Assembly (NCBI GenBank): GCA_013398275.1
Contig: VZSE01010148.1
Location: forward strand, 310,001 to 374,000
Length of the DNA stretch: 64,000 bases
Direction of reading: 5' to 3'
Source of the DNA: Promerops cafer
Taxonomy: Eukaryota > Chordata > Aves > Passeriformes > Nectariniidae
Shown here piece after piece: positions 48,946 to 61,180 of this stretch. How positions within the stretch are numbered: position 1 is the stretch's first letter; each line of letters opens with the position of its first letter. A model generated the notes under the pieces. The model saw only the letters and a list, made by a program, of their open reading frames with translations, did not search any database and was not told the DNA's origin. The translations under genes were made by a program, and so were the position numbers.

Positions 48946-51900
48946 CAGGAATTTATCCCTCTTTCCCCATGTTGCTGAAGTCGTGGGGATAACCACAATC
49001 AACAGTGACCATTCCACTTCTGCAACAGCTCTGCTGAGAGCACAAAGCTGTGCTTTTCCTCTCAGAAAAAAAAAAAGCAAAAAAAGCAAAGCTGGTTTGT
49101 GGTATCGATTTTCTCTCCAGGAAACAACTTGGGACTTCTTTCCTCAGCCTTGGCCAATCAAAACTGCTTGGTCCAATCTGTGCATCTTCCCCACACTCTC
49201 CTGTGTCTTTAATTAACCTATATTGTACCTCCAAGCTCAGGCTTGAAGCCAGAGTAATAAATGATTTGCATAGTTTTGTGAGTACAGATATGCTCTAAGT
49301 CTCAAACCTTCCACTCCTGGCTCTTTCTGACACAGAGGCAAGCATGGCAACATCTGTATTCCAGCTGAGCTGCTCCATTAGCAAGTTGGGAAGGTGGGGC
49401 CAGGCTTTCACCTCTTCCATCTGCTGTGGGGATGTAACGAGGCTTTGATTCACTGAGGGGCTCGTTCCTCAATGAAAAATACCTGAGAGCTTGTGCATCT
49501 GCCAGGAGCCTGTAAGATAAACAGGGACTTAAATCCTCTCCTGAGCCCAAATGTAAACAAATCCATGACCCTGCCAGGCTCTAAGGATCAAGCCTGGCAC
49601 AGAGTTCTTATCTGTCCCAAAGGGGCTAAGTAATACCACAGATTTTAGTTTGTAAGCTGGCCCCAAGGGCAGACCAGCCTGGATTCCATGATTATGAGCA
49701 TGAGAAAAACCTTGCTCTTCATTGCCTCTGATTTTCCTACTCCTTCAAGAATCAAAGATATTTTCATTTTAATTCTTTTAGGATTACTGACCATACAGCT
49801 GAACAATCTAGTCAGAAGAGACCCACAATCTATAAAAATTCCCAGTTCCATGATTTTTTGAATATTTAATACAACAAACTCTACTGTGTAGAAACCCGAA
49901 GCCTGGAAAAAGAGGCTGAGAATTAGGATTTTGAGACTGATTTAATTAGATTTTTTTAAAAAGAATTTAATCTCCTCGTGTCTCATTTTCCCCAGTTGTC
50001 CAAGTGCCATCAGAAAGTCAGGACCCATCCTTGGAGTGGGAGTTTGAATCTTAATGAAGAGGTTCCAGGCAGTGCAAATGAGAGCTGCTGCACGGGCACT
50101 CGGAGCATTAATGTTATTATAGGAGTTCCATGGGGACCCATTCAGGGTGGAGAATCATCTTAAAGGGAGATGTGGAGTCTCTCTGCTTCTGCAGGTTAAC
50201 AGCTGACCTTTTAATGCTCCATCTGTACAGTCTGATCCGGTGCAAATGTTTTGATCATTTAATACGGTAAACATAGAAAGAATTTGGGAGAAAATTATGT
50301 TCTTTTAGCTGCAACCTGATGTTTATTTGCTCTGTTTGGCTAACTCTTATTCCTTTTTGTGGTAAGCAGGCTCAGGCTATGCAAGGCTGGGTTAAGGATT
50401 CCCCTGAGCTTCCAGTGTGGCCACACAAACCCTCTTTCCAGTTTAAAAACTAATTTAAAAACCCTTGCCTCTGGCTGCCCTTGTGTTGCAGCTTTTCACC
50501 CCCTCACCTGTGCCTCTGTCAGGGGCTTGTGCTGCAAACCATACCACAGAAATGATCTGTGTTTAGAACCCACACACACCTGCCCCTCACATCCTGCTCG
50601 GGCATTTCAGGAGAGGGATCCCCTTAAAAATGCCCCTGCCAATGCAGAGCATGGATCTAAAGGCCATCACACCCTGCACTGGCCTGGAGTCCTGCTCACC
50701 TCTTCTTCTGCTCCTGGGAGGGGAACTTGCTCAGCCAAAGCAGATCTTGGTGTGTTTGTGTGCAGCAAAGACCACCTCTCCAGAGGTGAGTTACAGGCAG
50801 CTCATGGACACACATGATCCTGGGGACGTCTGCAAAGGAGCAGCAAGAGGTAAGTGCCCCAGGAATGCCTCTGCTCTGCGGGGTGGTTTGTTATCTATTA
50901 CACTGGCTGCTTCCATGGCCATTTTCCCCATCCCTATAAAATGCTTATGTTACCCCATAGCTGATGGCTCTGAGGGAGATAAAAGGTGGAGTTTTCCTCT
51001 GGGTGACAGTGTAAGGACCTGTTCCTGATATCCAGAGATAAGAGCTGCACTGAGCAGGTGCAGCAGGGCTGATCCTGGACAGGGCGTGGCATTGTCTAAG
51101 GCAGGGGAGCTGCAGCAGCTCCAGCCTCTGGAACAGATCTCATCAGTCATGTTTAGCTTGTGGATGGGATTCCTGGTGCCATCCGAAGAAGATCTGGCAA
51201 ATTGTCCTTGAGACAAATCTGTCATCCCTGAATTGCAGGTTCAAGGGGACAGAGCTGGAGCACAGCCCTGCACAAGATCCTATTTTTGGTAAACAGTCCA
51301 AACTCTGGGCTCAGGCCACCCTTAAATCCCATCAGTTCTTGTACCATATGATTGATGGAACCTTCTGGGTTCTCCTCTTGGTGGGGCACCAGTCCCTGGA
51401 GCCAGATGCTGTTGAGGTGGATTGAGGGATGACCACCTCTGTCCTGCACAAATGCTTGAGACGAATTAGCCAGTGCCAAAGAGGGTGGTGCTCACTCCCA
51501 CACACCTCCTCTCTCTGCCAATGCCCACAGCATCTGTGCTCCATTGGTGCAAGAGCTAAGCAGGGCATGAAGAAAGCTGCAGCAATTAGCAGAGAGAGAG
51601 CAAAAGAAAGCAAGGCATTCCAGAAAGATCCCTTTCCTTCTCAGAAGCTGTAGACACAGCAGAGAAATGGGACCACGGGAGAGGTGTCCCACCCTCTTGT
51701 AAACCAGGGAACAGATGACACAGTGGTCCCCTAAGCAGCTCTCACTGAGCTCTGACAAGAGGAACAAATCCTTGAGGAAAACCATTTGTGTCAATTCTGG
51801 TCTAGATGTCCCACTAGCTGAGGTCCAGCTCGCTTGGTTCTCATCCTGGGAGACCACTTTCAAAGGGAAGTGGTGTAGTCCCAAAACACTCCCTGGAAAG

Positions 51901-54029
51901 GGGGCATGAATTGCACATACAAATGAGGAAGAAGTTTCAGCAGCACATCGTAATTCTGAATAGGAAAAAGAAAGGCGGGGAAAAAAAAGATAATTCTATC
52001 CAGTGAGACTTCTGCAGCAGGAACAGACTTCCTTTCTCTCCAGCTCTGGGGAGTGAAATGTATTCAGCTCACACAGGCCACTTCAGCATCTTTTTTTTTT
52101 TGTTTTTATCTTTCTGATGTAGGAGAACAAATTTAACAATGAGATTCCGTTTCTGTTTCCTACATGTGGAATAATTAAATTTGCTCTCTCCTCTGCTGTT
52201 TGAAGAGGAATGTATCAATTGGACATGAGCCCAATGTGTTCTGCTCTGCAAATAAGGCAGTTTGCAAAAAAACAAGGCATAATCTCTCACCCAGGCAATA
52301 ATCACAGGAAAATCATCCCTCACTGACAGTTCTCTTCAGGGGTTGATTCATATTCTTGCTGGAGAAAGAGCAGGAGGGAGGGGGTGGAAAGGGAACAGAC
52401 TTTTGGCCTTGTGACAACCTTCATCAGAAGCTGGGTTCTGCTAAGGGCTGGATGTTGCTGTGCACTCACCGCTGGCAGAGCGCTCTGATTTTCTGCAGGA
52501 GGTTTCACAACCAGGAATTGTACATCTGCTGACTTCAGACCTTTCCAAAGCCCACTTGAAACCACGGGGAACATTCCTGATGGCTTTGATCAGTCTTGTG
52601 TGAGGCCGGTGGAGAGTGATTTTCAGTGAAACCTCAGATCTTGTTCTCAGGGCTTTTGTTACCTGGAACAGAGCTGGGTGCTCAGCCCTCCACATGATCA
52701 ATCCTTCAGAAAATCCATCCCTTCCAGCTCTGGTTGGCTGGATGCAAATCCTTCACTCCCCTGACCATCAAGCTTGTTCAGGTAACTTTCAATAAACAAC
52801 CTCTCCCCCTCCCTGACTTCCTTGCCCACAAAGAGTGAAATTCATTTGCTTTCTCCACATTGGCCATCTCCAGTTTTCCCTGCCTGTGACATTTCCTTAA
52901 CTATTTTCAGGAACTGCTGCCCCTTTTCAATCCCATCCACCACTCTTGCATCCAGAAGGACGGAAAGAAAACCTGCCAGGCAGAAGGAGCAGAAGCCTCA
53001 AACTGTTGAAAAATGTTTGGATGTGGCATGGCAGGAAATGAATAGAAGTTTAATTCAATCAGTCAGAGAGTCCAACTGCACCTGGCCCACTTAATCGAAA
53101 ACACCTCAGATTAAATACTTTGTTCTAAGTGGAAATTAATTGAGTTTGTCGAATGGTTCCTACTAGGTCAGGAAAACAGCGGAAATAAAAGCAATACAAT
53201 TTTTTTTACAGTTGAAAGGCTGTTAATGGAGCTGGCTGAAGCTTTGGATTTTCCTCTCTCCAAAGCTAGTTCCATAGAAGTCTCTTTTTGAAAGGTGTCT
53301 CACTGGTTCGATTTGGCTGCTCCAGGGGGTCTCAAACACCCACTGTGGTCTCCTGTGTGGGTGAACACGAACTCTGCAGGGGCTCTGGACACACAAAGCC
53401 AGTGAAAAGATTTTTTTTACTCTCAAGTTGTAGTTCTCTGTCTTGTGCTCACTCCCTCTTGTGCTCTTGCACGCTTACTCTTCCTTCTCCCACCCTCCTC
53501 CCTTCTTCCCCCTCTTTCCTTTCCATACCTGAGCTGAATCTAACAAAGATGCATAAAAAATGTTTCCATTCTGTGAAATGCAATCCATCAACACACACTT
53601 CATATATATTGTGCAGAAATGAATCCATTTCAGCCAGGAAGGCTGATAAATCAATTTAAGTGGAAGACTTTTGACAGTTTAATTCAAATTAAGTCCACTT
53701 TGTTCAATTAGAAGGTAGCTGGAGGGGTGGTGGCAGGAAACAAACAGGATTGCTAGAACAAAAACTGCATTTTTTCTCAGGCTGAAGCCACCTGTGGATC
53801 ATTTTTCTTAGAGGAGGGACACAATGATACCAATTAACACACATTCAGCAACAAGAAAATTACTTGTTTTTAAAAGAAAATCCATATTTTGCACAGCATT
53901 CCTGCCTCCCTTTTTGTGAGCTGCAACAGCGCTGGGAATATTTTAAGATGAAGGGTGAGGAGTAGGTGGAAGAGGTGGCCGAGGTCTTTCTTTCTACATT
54001 CAGGGCTGATGCTTGCTGCAATGCCCTTG
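48946..54029. other. Non-coding stretch, unique sequence
   Basis: No exon or RNA gene that I can support. Simple sequence includes an A-rich run (49066-49090), poly(T) at 52091-52101 and a CT-rich zone at 53460-53525. A 17-base near-perfect palindrome GGAGCTGC-A-GCAGCTCC lies at 51106-51122. Two strong splice-donor-like sites occur at 50786 and 50850, but no coding frame of known type goes with them. The low-repeat AT-rich blocks at 50170-50310 and 53040-53215 are possible conserved elements. Confidence 0.6.
53040..53215. promoter_or_regulatory. Candidate conserved non-coding element
   Basis: Repeat-free AT-rich sequence with surviving CpGs (53096, 53150, 53180) and words such as CACTTAATCG, CAGATTAAATAC and GAAATTAATTGAG that fit homeodomain sites. 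No frame of interest crosses it. Low confidence without comparative data. Confidence 0.25.
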
Positions 54030-54560
54030 GAGTCTTTCTTGGTTTGAGAAGACAGGGGTCTGCTAAGGAGGGCAGGAGCCTCCTTTGAAATGCAGAATTT
54101 AAACCCCCTCCCTCCAAAGTATTATAATTTTGAAATTAAGGAGCTCTCAGGCAAAGATATGGGAATAGAAACAAGAGTTCTTTACTAGGAAAATTAAAAA
54201 TCCAAANCCAGGTAGGAATGCTGGGCTCCTCCCCTGGGGGAGCATCTCCCATGGGATGCTGGAATTGGATCAGCCCTGCAGGGAGGCTCCATGGCCATGG
54301 ACAGCAGAGATTTCCCTGAGGGAGGATTGGCTGGGGGAGAGATAAAGAAAACTGCCCCAGCTGGTTTGATCAGGGGGCCCAAAACTGCCCCACCTCTGAT
54401 GGGTGGCAACAGAATACACCCCCCCAGCCACAGCCTGCCTGTGCAACCTGAGACAGAGTCCTGCTGTGGGTGTGGAGCACCCTGGAACAACCCCAGAACT
54501 CTGGGAAAGCCCCATTTCCAGTGTCAGACCACACCGTGTGCCTGGGAGACACATTCCCAT
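54030..54560 (-). mobile_element. Probable endogenous retroviral LTR fragment
   Basis: Read on the minus strand, this resembles the 3' half of a songbird endogenous retrovirus LTR, by recollection of repeats common in those genomes. It has a GC-rich U3-like part (54240-54560), then an AGTAAAGAAC polyadenylation-like signal near 54179-54188. A CCTGAGAGCTCCTTAATTTC stretch and a GGAGGGAGGGGGTTTA box end near 54105. The sequence down to about 54030 would be just beyond the LTR. No gag, pol or env frame lies on either side, so it is a solo or broken LTR and cannot be active. An N sits at 54207. Edges and subfamily are uncertain. Confidence 0.45.
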
Positions 54561-57500
54561 GGGTCAGGCCTCAGCCAGCTCTGGTTTGGCTCCCAGGCAG
54601 AGCTGGCACACAGAGCTGTGAGTGCCACGTTGGTTGCCCACACGTTTCCACCCCTGCAGTGTCGCAGACAGTGTGGAAGCACAGTTTGTTTGGATTTTAC
54701 AGCTGTTCTGTGGCATTTTTCCTGCAAAACACCAACTTCCTCCACGCACGCAGAGGAGATGATTGCTGACAGCTCAGATCTAGGAGCTGAGGCTGCTGAG
54801 ATGTGGACATCCAGCTAATGGGATTAAATTCAGCCCGGGTATTTTCTCAGTTCTGTGAAACTTGGTGAATCAATTCAGAATTCCCAGTGATCTGGGTTAA
54901 GAGAGATGTCAACTCCCAGATGTTTTAACACCTGAGAAAGCTGTGTTTTAGTGATTATTGAGCAATACATTTAAAAAGTGAATGACAGACCTGGAAAGCA
55001 GCATCTGCTTTTTCACTTTCTAACATACTTTCTCAGCCAAACTGAGGTTTTCAAGTTCACAGTGCAAAATGTAACTGAATTTCATCCAAGTCTGCAGACT
55101 CACTAATGCTTTCTACATTCACATTGGCAAAGAACTCCCAATTCTTTTTTTTTTCCCAACAGTTTTGCAAAACTGAGTCCTTGTCCCTGACAGATGGAAA
55201 AACAAAGACTTTTGCAATTAGCAGGATAATGTAATTCATGGGATTTGGGTGAGGTTTTTCTTCTACTTTCTTAGTCAGAGCAGCAGAGAATATATGCTTT
55301 TCTATTTTCCTTCTGACAAGGGTTTTAAAAAAATGGGAATCCTTTGAGCAGGCTGGAGAAGTTGAGCCCAGAAAGAGCAGCCAGTACAGGGCAAAATTGA
55401 CCAGATTGTTTTACTGAGCAATTGAGTGGATGCATCAGCTACAAGAGATAGGGTGAAATTTCCTTCCTGTTACCTCTGTCCGGTACCTGACAAATCCAGG
55501 CCTCAAAAAAGTGAAGTTTTTCATTTAGGCTTGTATAAGAGCAACAGAAGGTATTTTTGGAGGCAAAGATTTTAGTTCAAAATCACTACCACAGCAAGAT
55601 GTTTTCCCTGGGCAGGCTCTGCCTGGTGAAACTCAGGAGTCTAACAAAGCCCAGCGGTGCCTCCAAGTGCTGGCAATTTTCTAAAATCTGCTTCTGCCAG
55701 CTGCCAGGGGAACAAGAGCAGGAGAAAATGAGAGGATGTCCAAAATATTTGCAATTAAGCATTTTTCCCCACTTATTTCCACCCCCCCGCCCCGAAATTA
55801 GGTTGTTTGCAAAATAAACCTCAAATAAATAATAACCACTGGAATTATTTTTTATTTTTCTTGTCTGCATGTGTGGGGAGGGGAAATCGGTGATCAAAGC
55901 TTGGTAATTTAAACCATTTCACAGAAAGGAAAATGACTAAACAAGTGAATCCTTGGTAAAGACCTGCTTTAAGACAAGAAATGTATTGTCAGATGGAAAA
56001 TTGGTTTGGTGGAGAGTGGTCAGGAAGGATGGCTGAGAAAGTGGATAAAAGAGCAACATAGAAAAGAACAGAGAGCCTTCTGGCAGAGGGGAAAAGCCTT
56101 TCTTTCACTGTACACGTGTTTTTCATGCCCTTTCAGCCCTGCTCTGGCAGGCCAGGGGGGCCAGGGATGCGCTGAGATCCTGCTGGAGAGGTTCCACTTC
56201 AGAGGGCTCCACGTCTTGGCCCCTTAGAGAGGAGCCAGCCTGGAGGCTCCATCTTCATTCCCAAAGCTCTGCAGCAGGTCCCCAGCCTGGGTCTGCTGTA
56301 CTTCTCTCAAATGGATTTATGGCCCTATAAATGGTGAATTACTCTGTACAACAAAGAGCAGAGCAGATTTGAGTAGTATCCAATTTAATAATTACTTGAG
56401 TAACTCAATCATTTTCAGATATGTGGTTTCAGTGTCTGCAGACCTTGAAGACCTGCTTGGAGCATTTGACAGGCAAGACAGCACTTTTTATTGCTGTGTT
56501 ACCAAGCCATCTCTTCACAGACCTCGCACATACCCCATCCACGTCTCAAACCTTCAGAAAGATTGTGGAGGGTTTGAGCCTGGACTTGGAGAAGAATGTG
56601 CAGAGGACTTGTACCTGCACTCCCCCCTGTTTGAGAGCTGCTCCTCAGGCCAATTATGAAAATCTTCTGCCTCTGTGCTGATAAATGATTAATTTAAACA
56701 CTCCAGTTGGAGATGTTTAAAACCAAGCAGCCTAGCTCCCAGAACTCTTGAGGTCTGCAGTGTGCCTTGATGGGCACTGAAAACAGGCCTCCTCTAGTTT
56801 GTGTTCCTACATTAGGTTTTAACAAGGCTGAGCTGAGGTGCTCAAGGTGCTCAAGGGTTATTTTGCCTGATCTCCAAGATGAAAAACAGTCAAATCCCAG
56901 TGGAGCACCCTCACTGCTGCAGGTGGGTCCTCAACCCTGCCGCAGAGCTGAATTCAGGCTGAGCAAGTGAAGTAGATGATGAGACCCTAAACACAGCTTT
57001 TTCTGAAGTCTTCCTGCCTCAGAATAAAATAGAGAAACATGAGCATCCTGTAAATAAAATTGTTTCCATGACACCAAGGGAGCAGCGTCCCACTCGTGAC
57101 TCTGGGCTTTAGGGAGCACAACTGTCACATCTCCAACCCAGGGACAGCAAAGGCAGCTGAGAAGTCACTGTAAAACCCAGCTCTGTCCTCAGTGCCTGGG
57201 ACAAGTGACAGCTCCCACATGAGCCAGCCAGGCCACCGGTGTGACAGCAACCTCACACCTGCACCAGAACGTGCAAATTCCAGTTTCTCATCACAAGACT
57301 GCCAAAATTTGCTCTGTCTTGAAATTCCTCACGCAAGACGTTAGCTTTAGGATGAGGCTGGGGACGTGGTTGCTCTCAGCCGTTTGCAGACAAGGGCAAT
57401 TTCCCCTTTCAAGGCTCACTTCGGTGGTGCAGAATTCACACCTGCACTGGGGACTCTGCAGCTGAATGATTGTTATTTAAATACTCATTTTTTTCCCTTA

Positions 57501-58459
57501 ATAAACTGACAGAGGTTAAAAGTCAGTCACTGGAAACAAATGGGCCTCCATTCCTTTCTAGCAGCGAGTTAAACCACAAATTTTGGTGGGATAAATATTG
57601 ATTTCCAGTGGCCTAAAATACCCTGAGTCCCTGGGCTGATTTGACAAATTTTAGAGACTCAAGGCAGCCATTATCACCCTTCCCTTAATTTAGCCTTAGG
57701 TATCAAACCCTCCTGTTCCAAGTGCTTCCTCCTATAGGAAGAGAATGCTGCCAGTGTCACTTTAACTCAACACTATACTTTTTTTAAGTTCATACATTAT
57801 CATTCTATATTATATAGTGCACATTAATATTTTAGGTTAATAAATTTCAAAGGAGCATTTTTTTCTTCTGGAAAATGCTGTTTTCGGTATTTATCCATGT
57901 GATCTGTTGTGTTCCAGAGTGTGATAAATGACCAAGTGGTTCTTACCTGTGTACAGATCTTTTTGTTGGAAGAGTGAACTGCGTGATAGTAGGATCCAGT
58001 ATCTCTTGTGAATGCAATCGGACAATCCTGGTTTATACCCTTGTGTTAAATCTCTGATCTTTAGTAACCATAAATTGAACAACAAAAAAAAAATCAAAAG
58101 GAAAATAACCACAGCCTACTATGGGTACATGATTTGTTTAACTAAGCATCAGGACGATTTACTTTTTTTTAGCACAAAGACTTGGATTCTCTGCTAGATC
58201 TGGGAAAAGCACAAGCATAACTTAAAACTTTTGAGTCACCACATTGCAAGGCATTGGAAAAACTCACAAAGTCCTTCCTCTGTGAACTCTTATGAAACCC
58301 AAGGACACTGGGAGCTGCCCATTTCTTTTTGCACAGTCACACAGAATTCAGGACAGATTATGTGCCCATAAGGAGGTGATTAGAAAACAAGTGGTGGTGT
58401 TAGCACCAAAAGAGAATTTTGGATGGTCGGAGCTTGTGCAGGTGTTAGTTAATAGTGGC
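54561..58459. other. Non-coding stretch, unique sequence
   Basis: No exon, RNA gene or clear repeat is recognised in 3.9 kb. It includes short T-runs (55145-55154) and a C-run at 55783-55795. AT-rich sequence at 57770-57860 contains TATATTATATAG. Open frames are short and overlapping. Confidence 0.6.
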
Positions 58460-58803
58460 TGAGGGGGTGTTTAGGGTCGGGGGAACCTTCTTGCTCTCTA
58501 CAACTCCGTGGCAGGAGGCTGTGGCAAGGTGGGGTCAGGCTCTTCTCCCAGGTAAAAGCAATAGGACAAGAGGAAATGGCCCCCAGCTGCACCAGGGGAG
58601 GTTTAGACTGGATATTAGGAAAAATCTCTTCCCAGAAGTGGTGGTCAGGCATTGGAAGAGGCTGCCCAGGGAAGCAGTGCAGCCCCCAACCCTGGAGGGA
58701 TTTAAAGACCTGTGAGTGTGGCACCTGGGGACGTGGGGCAGTGGAGAACATTGAGTTGGGATCCCTGATCACAGAGGGCTTTTCTAGCCTTTATGATTCC
58801 ACA
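58460..58803 (+). mobile_element. CR1 LINE fragment, end of ORF2 region plus 3' end
   Basis: The longest CR1 piece here. It begins with GCTGAGGGGGTGTTTAGGG and CTCTCTACAACTCC, the conserved stretch around the end of CR1 ORF2. It passes CAGGCTCTTCTCCCAGGTAA, GGGGAGGTTTAGACTGGATA and AGGCTGCCCAGGGAAGCAG, and ends in CCTTTATGATTCCA, close to the CR1 terminus. It is plus strand, 5'-truncated and disrupted by point changes, so it encodes no functional reverse transcriptase. It is a different subfamily from the 36 kb copy. Confidence 0.95.
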
Positions 58804-59854
58804 GCTGGTGTATCTGTGGTGTTTTGGGGTTTTTGTGGATGGAGTCCAAGGGCTCAGGAGCATTTTTAGGATGCTCTGCCCTGTAAAAAAATATGGAAGT
58901 CAGCTTTTCATCCCATTAGGAATCGATTGGTTTGCAGAGAGACACCACCTGAGCAGGCAGGATAAATCAAGGTAGGCATGAAGGTTATCAGTGCTTGCAC
59001 TGAGATGTCTCACCTTGTCAAATACACATTTGACACCTGCAGGGCAAGGCTTGGTGGGAGGTGGTGATGGTGGAGGTGAGGAGAGGGCTTTCCACAGGGA
59101 AGATTTTTCATGGACTTTGGAGAAAATTAATGTGAAACATTAAAAATGTTCCTTTTTAAAAGGGAATCCATTTTTTAGGCACAATGAGACACTTCAGGTG
59201 GTGTGGCAGTGGTGAGTAATGCACACTGGAGTTATTTAACTTCATCTCATGCCTCACTATTCCCCAGGGGCACCCATTAATCAGCGTTACCAGGCAGTTT
59301 GTCATGTCCTTTCGCTTAAATAATATCCATACCAAACAAGTAATGCGTGCACCTGGAAATGCGGGGGGGATCTGCCTGTGTCAGGACAGAAGGATCTGTT
59401 CTGGAGGACACAGCAAAGCTGAAGGACTCCAGCTGTGGGCTCTGAATGGTCCTGTAGGAGATTGTTTAGGTAAGAATGTGTGTCACAACAGGAAAATGCA
59501 GCAGTCAGCACTGCTGAACCAGGAGCAGTCTGATAAATAAAGCTATCAATAAGGTCACAGAAAAATGTGGCCACAGACTGCAGACCCCACACCACCCTTG
59601 AGTAGCATTTCCCCATTTCTCTGCCAGATGAGGAGGGATTTGTGTTTGGGTGTGTAATTACAGTTCATGTGGGACAAGGGAGATTTCTGCCAAAACTGGG
59701 CAGAAACTGCCAGGAGGACACTGCTTGGGCAGATAATTCATGGTGGCTTCTGGTTCTTGGGGGTCAAACCTGCCTGCAAGGGTGCTGACTGACACTCCAG
59801 TGAGAGAGGGGTTTGGGAGTGGGATGTGTGCCTGCTGAGAGCATGAATCCTGGA
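58804..59854. other. Non-coding spacer between CR1 copies
   Basis: Unique-looking sequence. The part 59170-59330 is repeat-free with CATTAATCAGCG and TTAAATAATATCC words and might be a conserved element. No exon or RNA gene is seen. Confidence 0.55.
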
Positions 59855-59988
59855 GCAAAACCTTTCCCTGGAGGGATTTAAAAGACGTGTGGATGTGATG
59901 CTTATGGACAGGGCTCGGCAGTGCTGGGTTAACAGATCAAATGATCCTAAAGGCCTTCTGCAACCTAAACTATTCCACGAGTCTCTGA
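59855..59988 (+). mobile_element. CR1 LINE fragment, 3' end
   Basis: Plus-strand CR1 terminus. CCCTGGAGGGATTTAAAAGA, CGTGTGGATGTGATGCTTAT, GCAGTGCTGGGTTAACAG and AAATGATCCTAAAGGCCTTC are the standard words of the CR1 3' region in birds, ending in CAACCTAAACTATTCCACGA. It shares the CCCTGGAGGGATTTAAA segment with the copy at 58.6 kb, so the two are related subfamilies. It is about 130 bases, 5'-truncated and inactive. Confidence 0.93.
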
Positions 59989-60748
59989 CCCACCAGAAAC
60001 TGCGAAAGCCTCTCTGATTTTATGAATGATCTCATACACTACCAGAACTAACACATTTTACCCACACTCTGCTAACAGAGATTGGCTACCATCACCCCTT
60101 AGGGATGGCATGAGGAGTTCCTGTGCCTGAGGATCTGAGGGGGAATCTCTCCTCTCTGTACACAACCCCACAGCCTGGCTACTCCAGAGAGCCCAGATTT
60201 GCAAAGCAAAGCCTGGCAGATCTTTACGCAGCTTCCTCTCTTGTTTGTCAGATACATGTTTAAACTGGATACCTGAAGGTTAAATCACTGCAAACCCTCA
60301 TCAAACCAGTAAATCACCTAATTCCCCACCTCCCCTAGCCAAATGTTTTCTCTAACTTGTTAAGCAAAATACAGACAGCATGGCCTGCCATTCCTGCAGA
60401 ATTCACAGCCTTCCAACACCTGAAATTACTGGCAGACCTGTCAAAAATGACCTTCTTTCAACAACATCTCTCTCTTTTTTTTTATTTCTCCACCTCCAGA
60501 TAGGAGGTGGGGGAGGTTGGAAAACTGTAAAGATCAAGCCACAGCTGCATGTGGTACCTAATTAAACAAGTGTAAGAAAGCAGAGAAAGGTCAGGTTGTC
60601 AAAAATCATTGCTGTATCTTTACTGGATTGTATTTAGAGACTGATAGCAGCAAAGAAAATAACTCAATAAAGAGAATGAGACTGGAATAACAAAGTGACT
60701 CTAGGGACAAGCCTGTTTTGAAACGCAAAAGGCTAAAGCTGCCAGATT
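59989..60748. other. Non-coding spacer, nothing recognised
   Basis: Unique-looking sequence with a short T-run (60475-60484) followed by a GGAGGTGGGGGAGG stretch. No exon, RNA gene or repeat family is recognised. Confidence 0.55.
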
Positions 60749-60798
60749 TATGTATATATATACGTGTGTGTGTGTGTGTGTGTGTGTGTACACACATA
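60749..60798. repeat. (TA)5-(GT)13-(CA)n alternating tract
   Basis: Fifty bases of strictly alternating pyrimidine and purine: (TA)5 at 60753-60762, (GT)13 at 60764-60789, then ACACACATA. The last part is the 14-base palindrome TGTGTGTACACACA (60783-60796). Such alternation is the classic Z-DNA-prone pattern. The long minus-strand frame that reads His-Thr repeats here is an artefact. Confidence 0.95.
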
Positions 60799-60954
60799 AA
60801 GACACAAATCGAAGGGAAACAAGTGCTGGGAATGAAAGGAAAGGTGTTTGCAAAGAGTAAACAGATGACAACGTGGAGAAGGAGGGACAATAGAAGTTCA
60901 AACAGGAAATGTGGCAAGAATTAGAGGCTGAAAATACGTGAGCAAAAGCAGGTA

Positions 60955-61180
60955 ATTTAGGAAGAAATTCCTCACTGTGAGGGTGGGCAGGCCCTGGCAC
61001 AGGGTGCCCAGAGCAGCTGTGGCTGCCCCTGGATCCCTGGCAGTGCCCAAGGCCAGGCTGGACGGGGCTGGGAGCACCCTGGGACAGTGGAAGGTGTCCC
61101 TGCCATGGCAGGGGTGGGATGGGATGGGCTTTGACGTTCCTTCCTACGCAAACCAGTGAATGATTCGATGATAATTCTGT
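60955..61180 (+). mobile_element. CR1 LINE fragment, 3' end
   Basis: Plus-strand CR1 copy nearly identical in its core to 36040-36242. The run from GGGTGGGCAGGCCCTGGCAC through CCAAGGCCAGGCTGG is shared without visible differences over about 85 bases. It ends with CAGTGAATGATTCGATGATA, a decayed form of the terminal GATTCTATGA repeats. It is 5'-truncated within the 3' region and non-coding. The 224-codon minus-strand frame that crosses it is antisense readthrough, not a gene. Confidence 0.95.

Noticed and set aside
54291..54818. 175-codon plus-strand frame
   Set aside because: It overlaps the probable LTR in antisense and several other frames; no retroviral or host protein motif is present.
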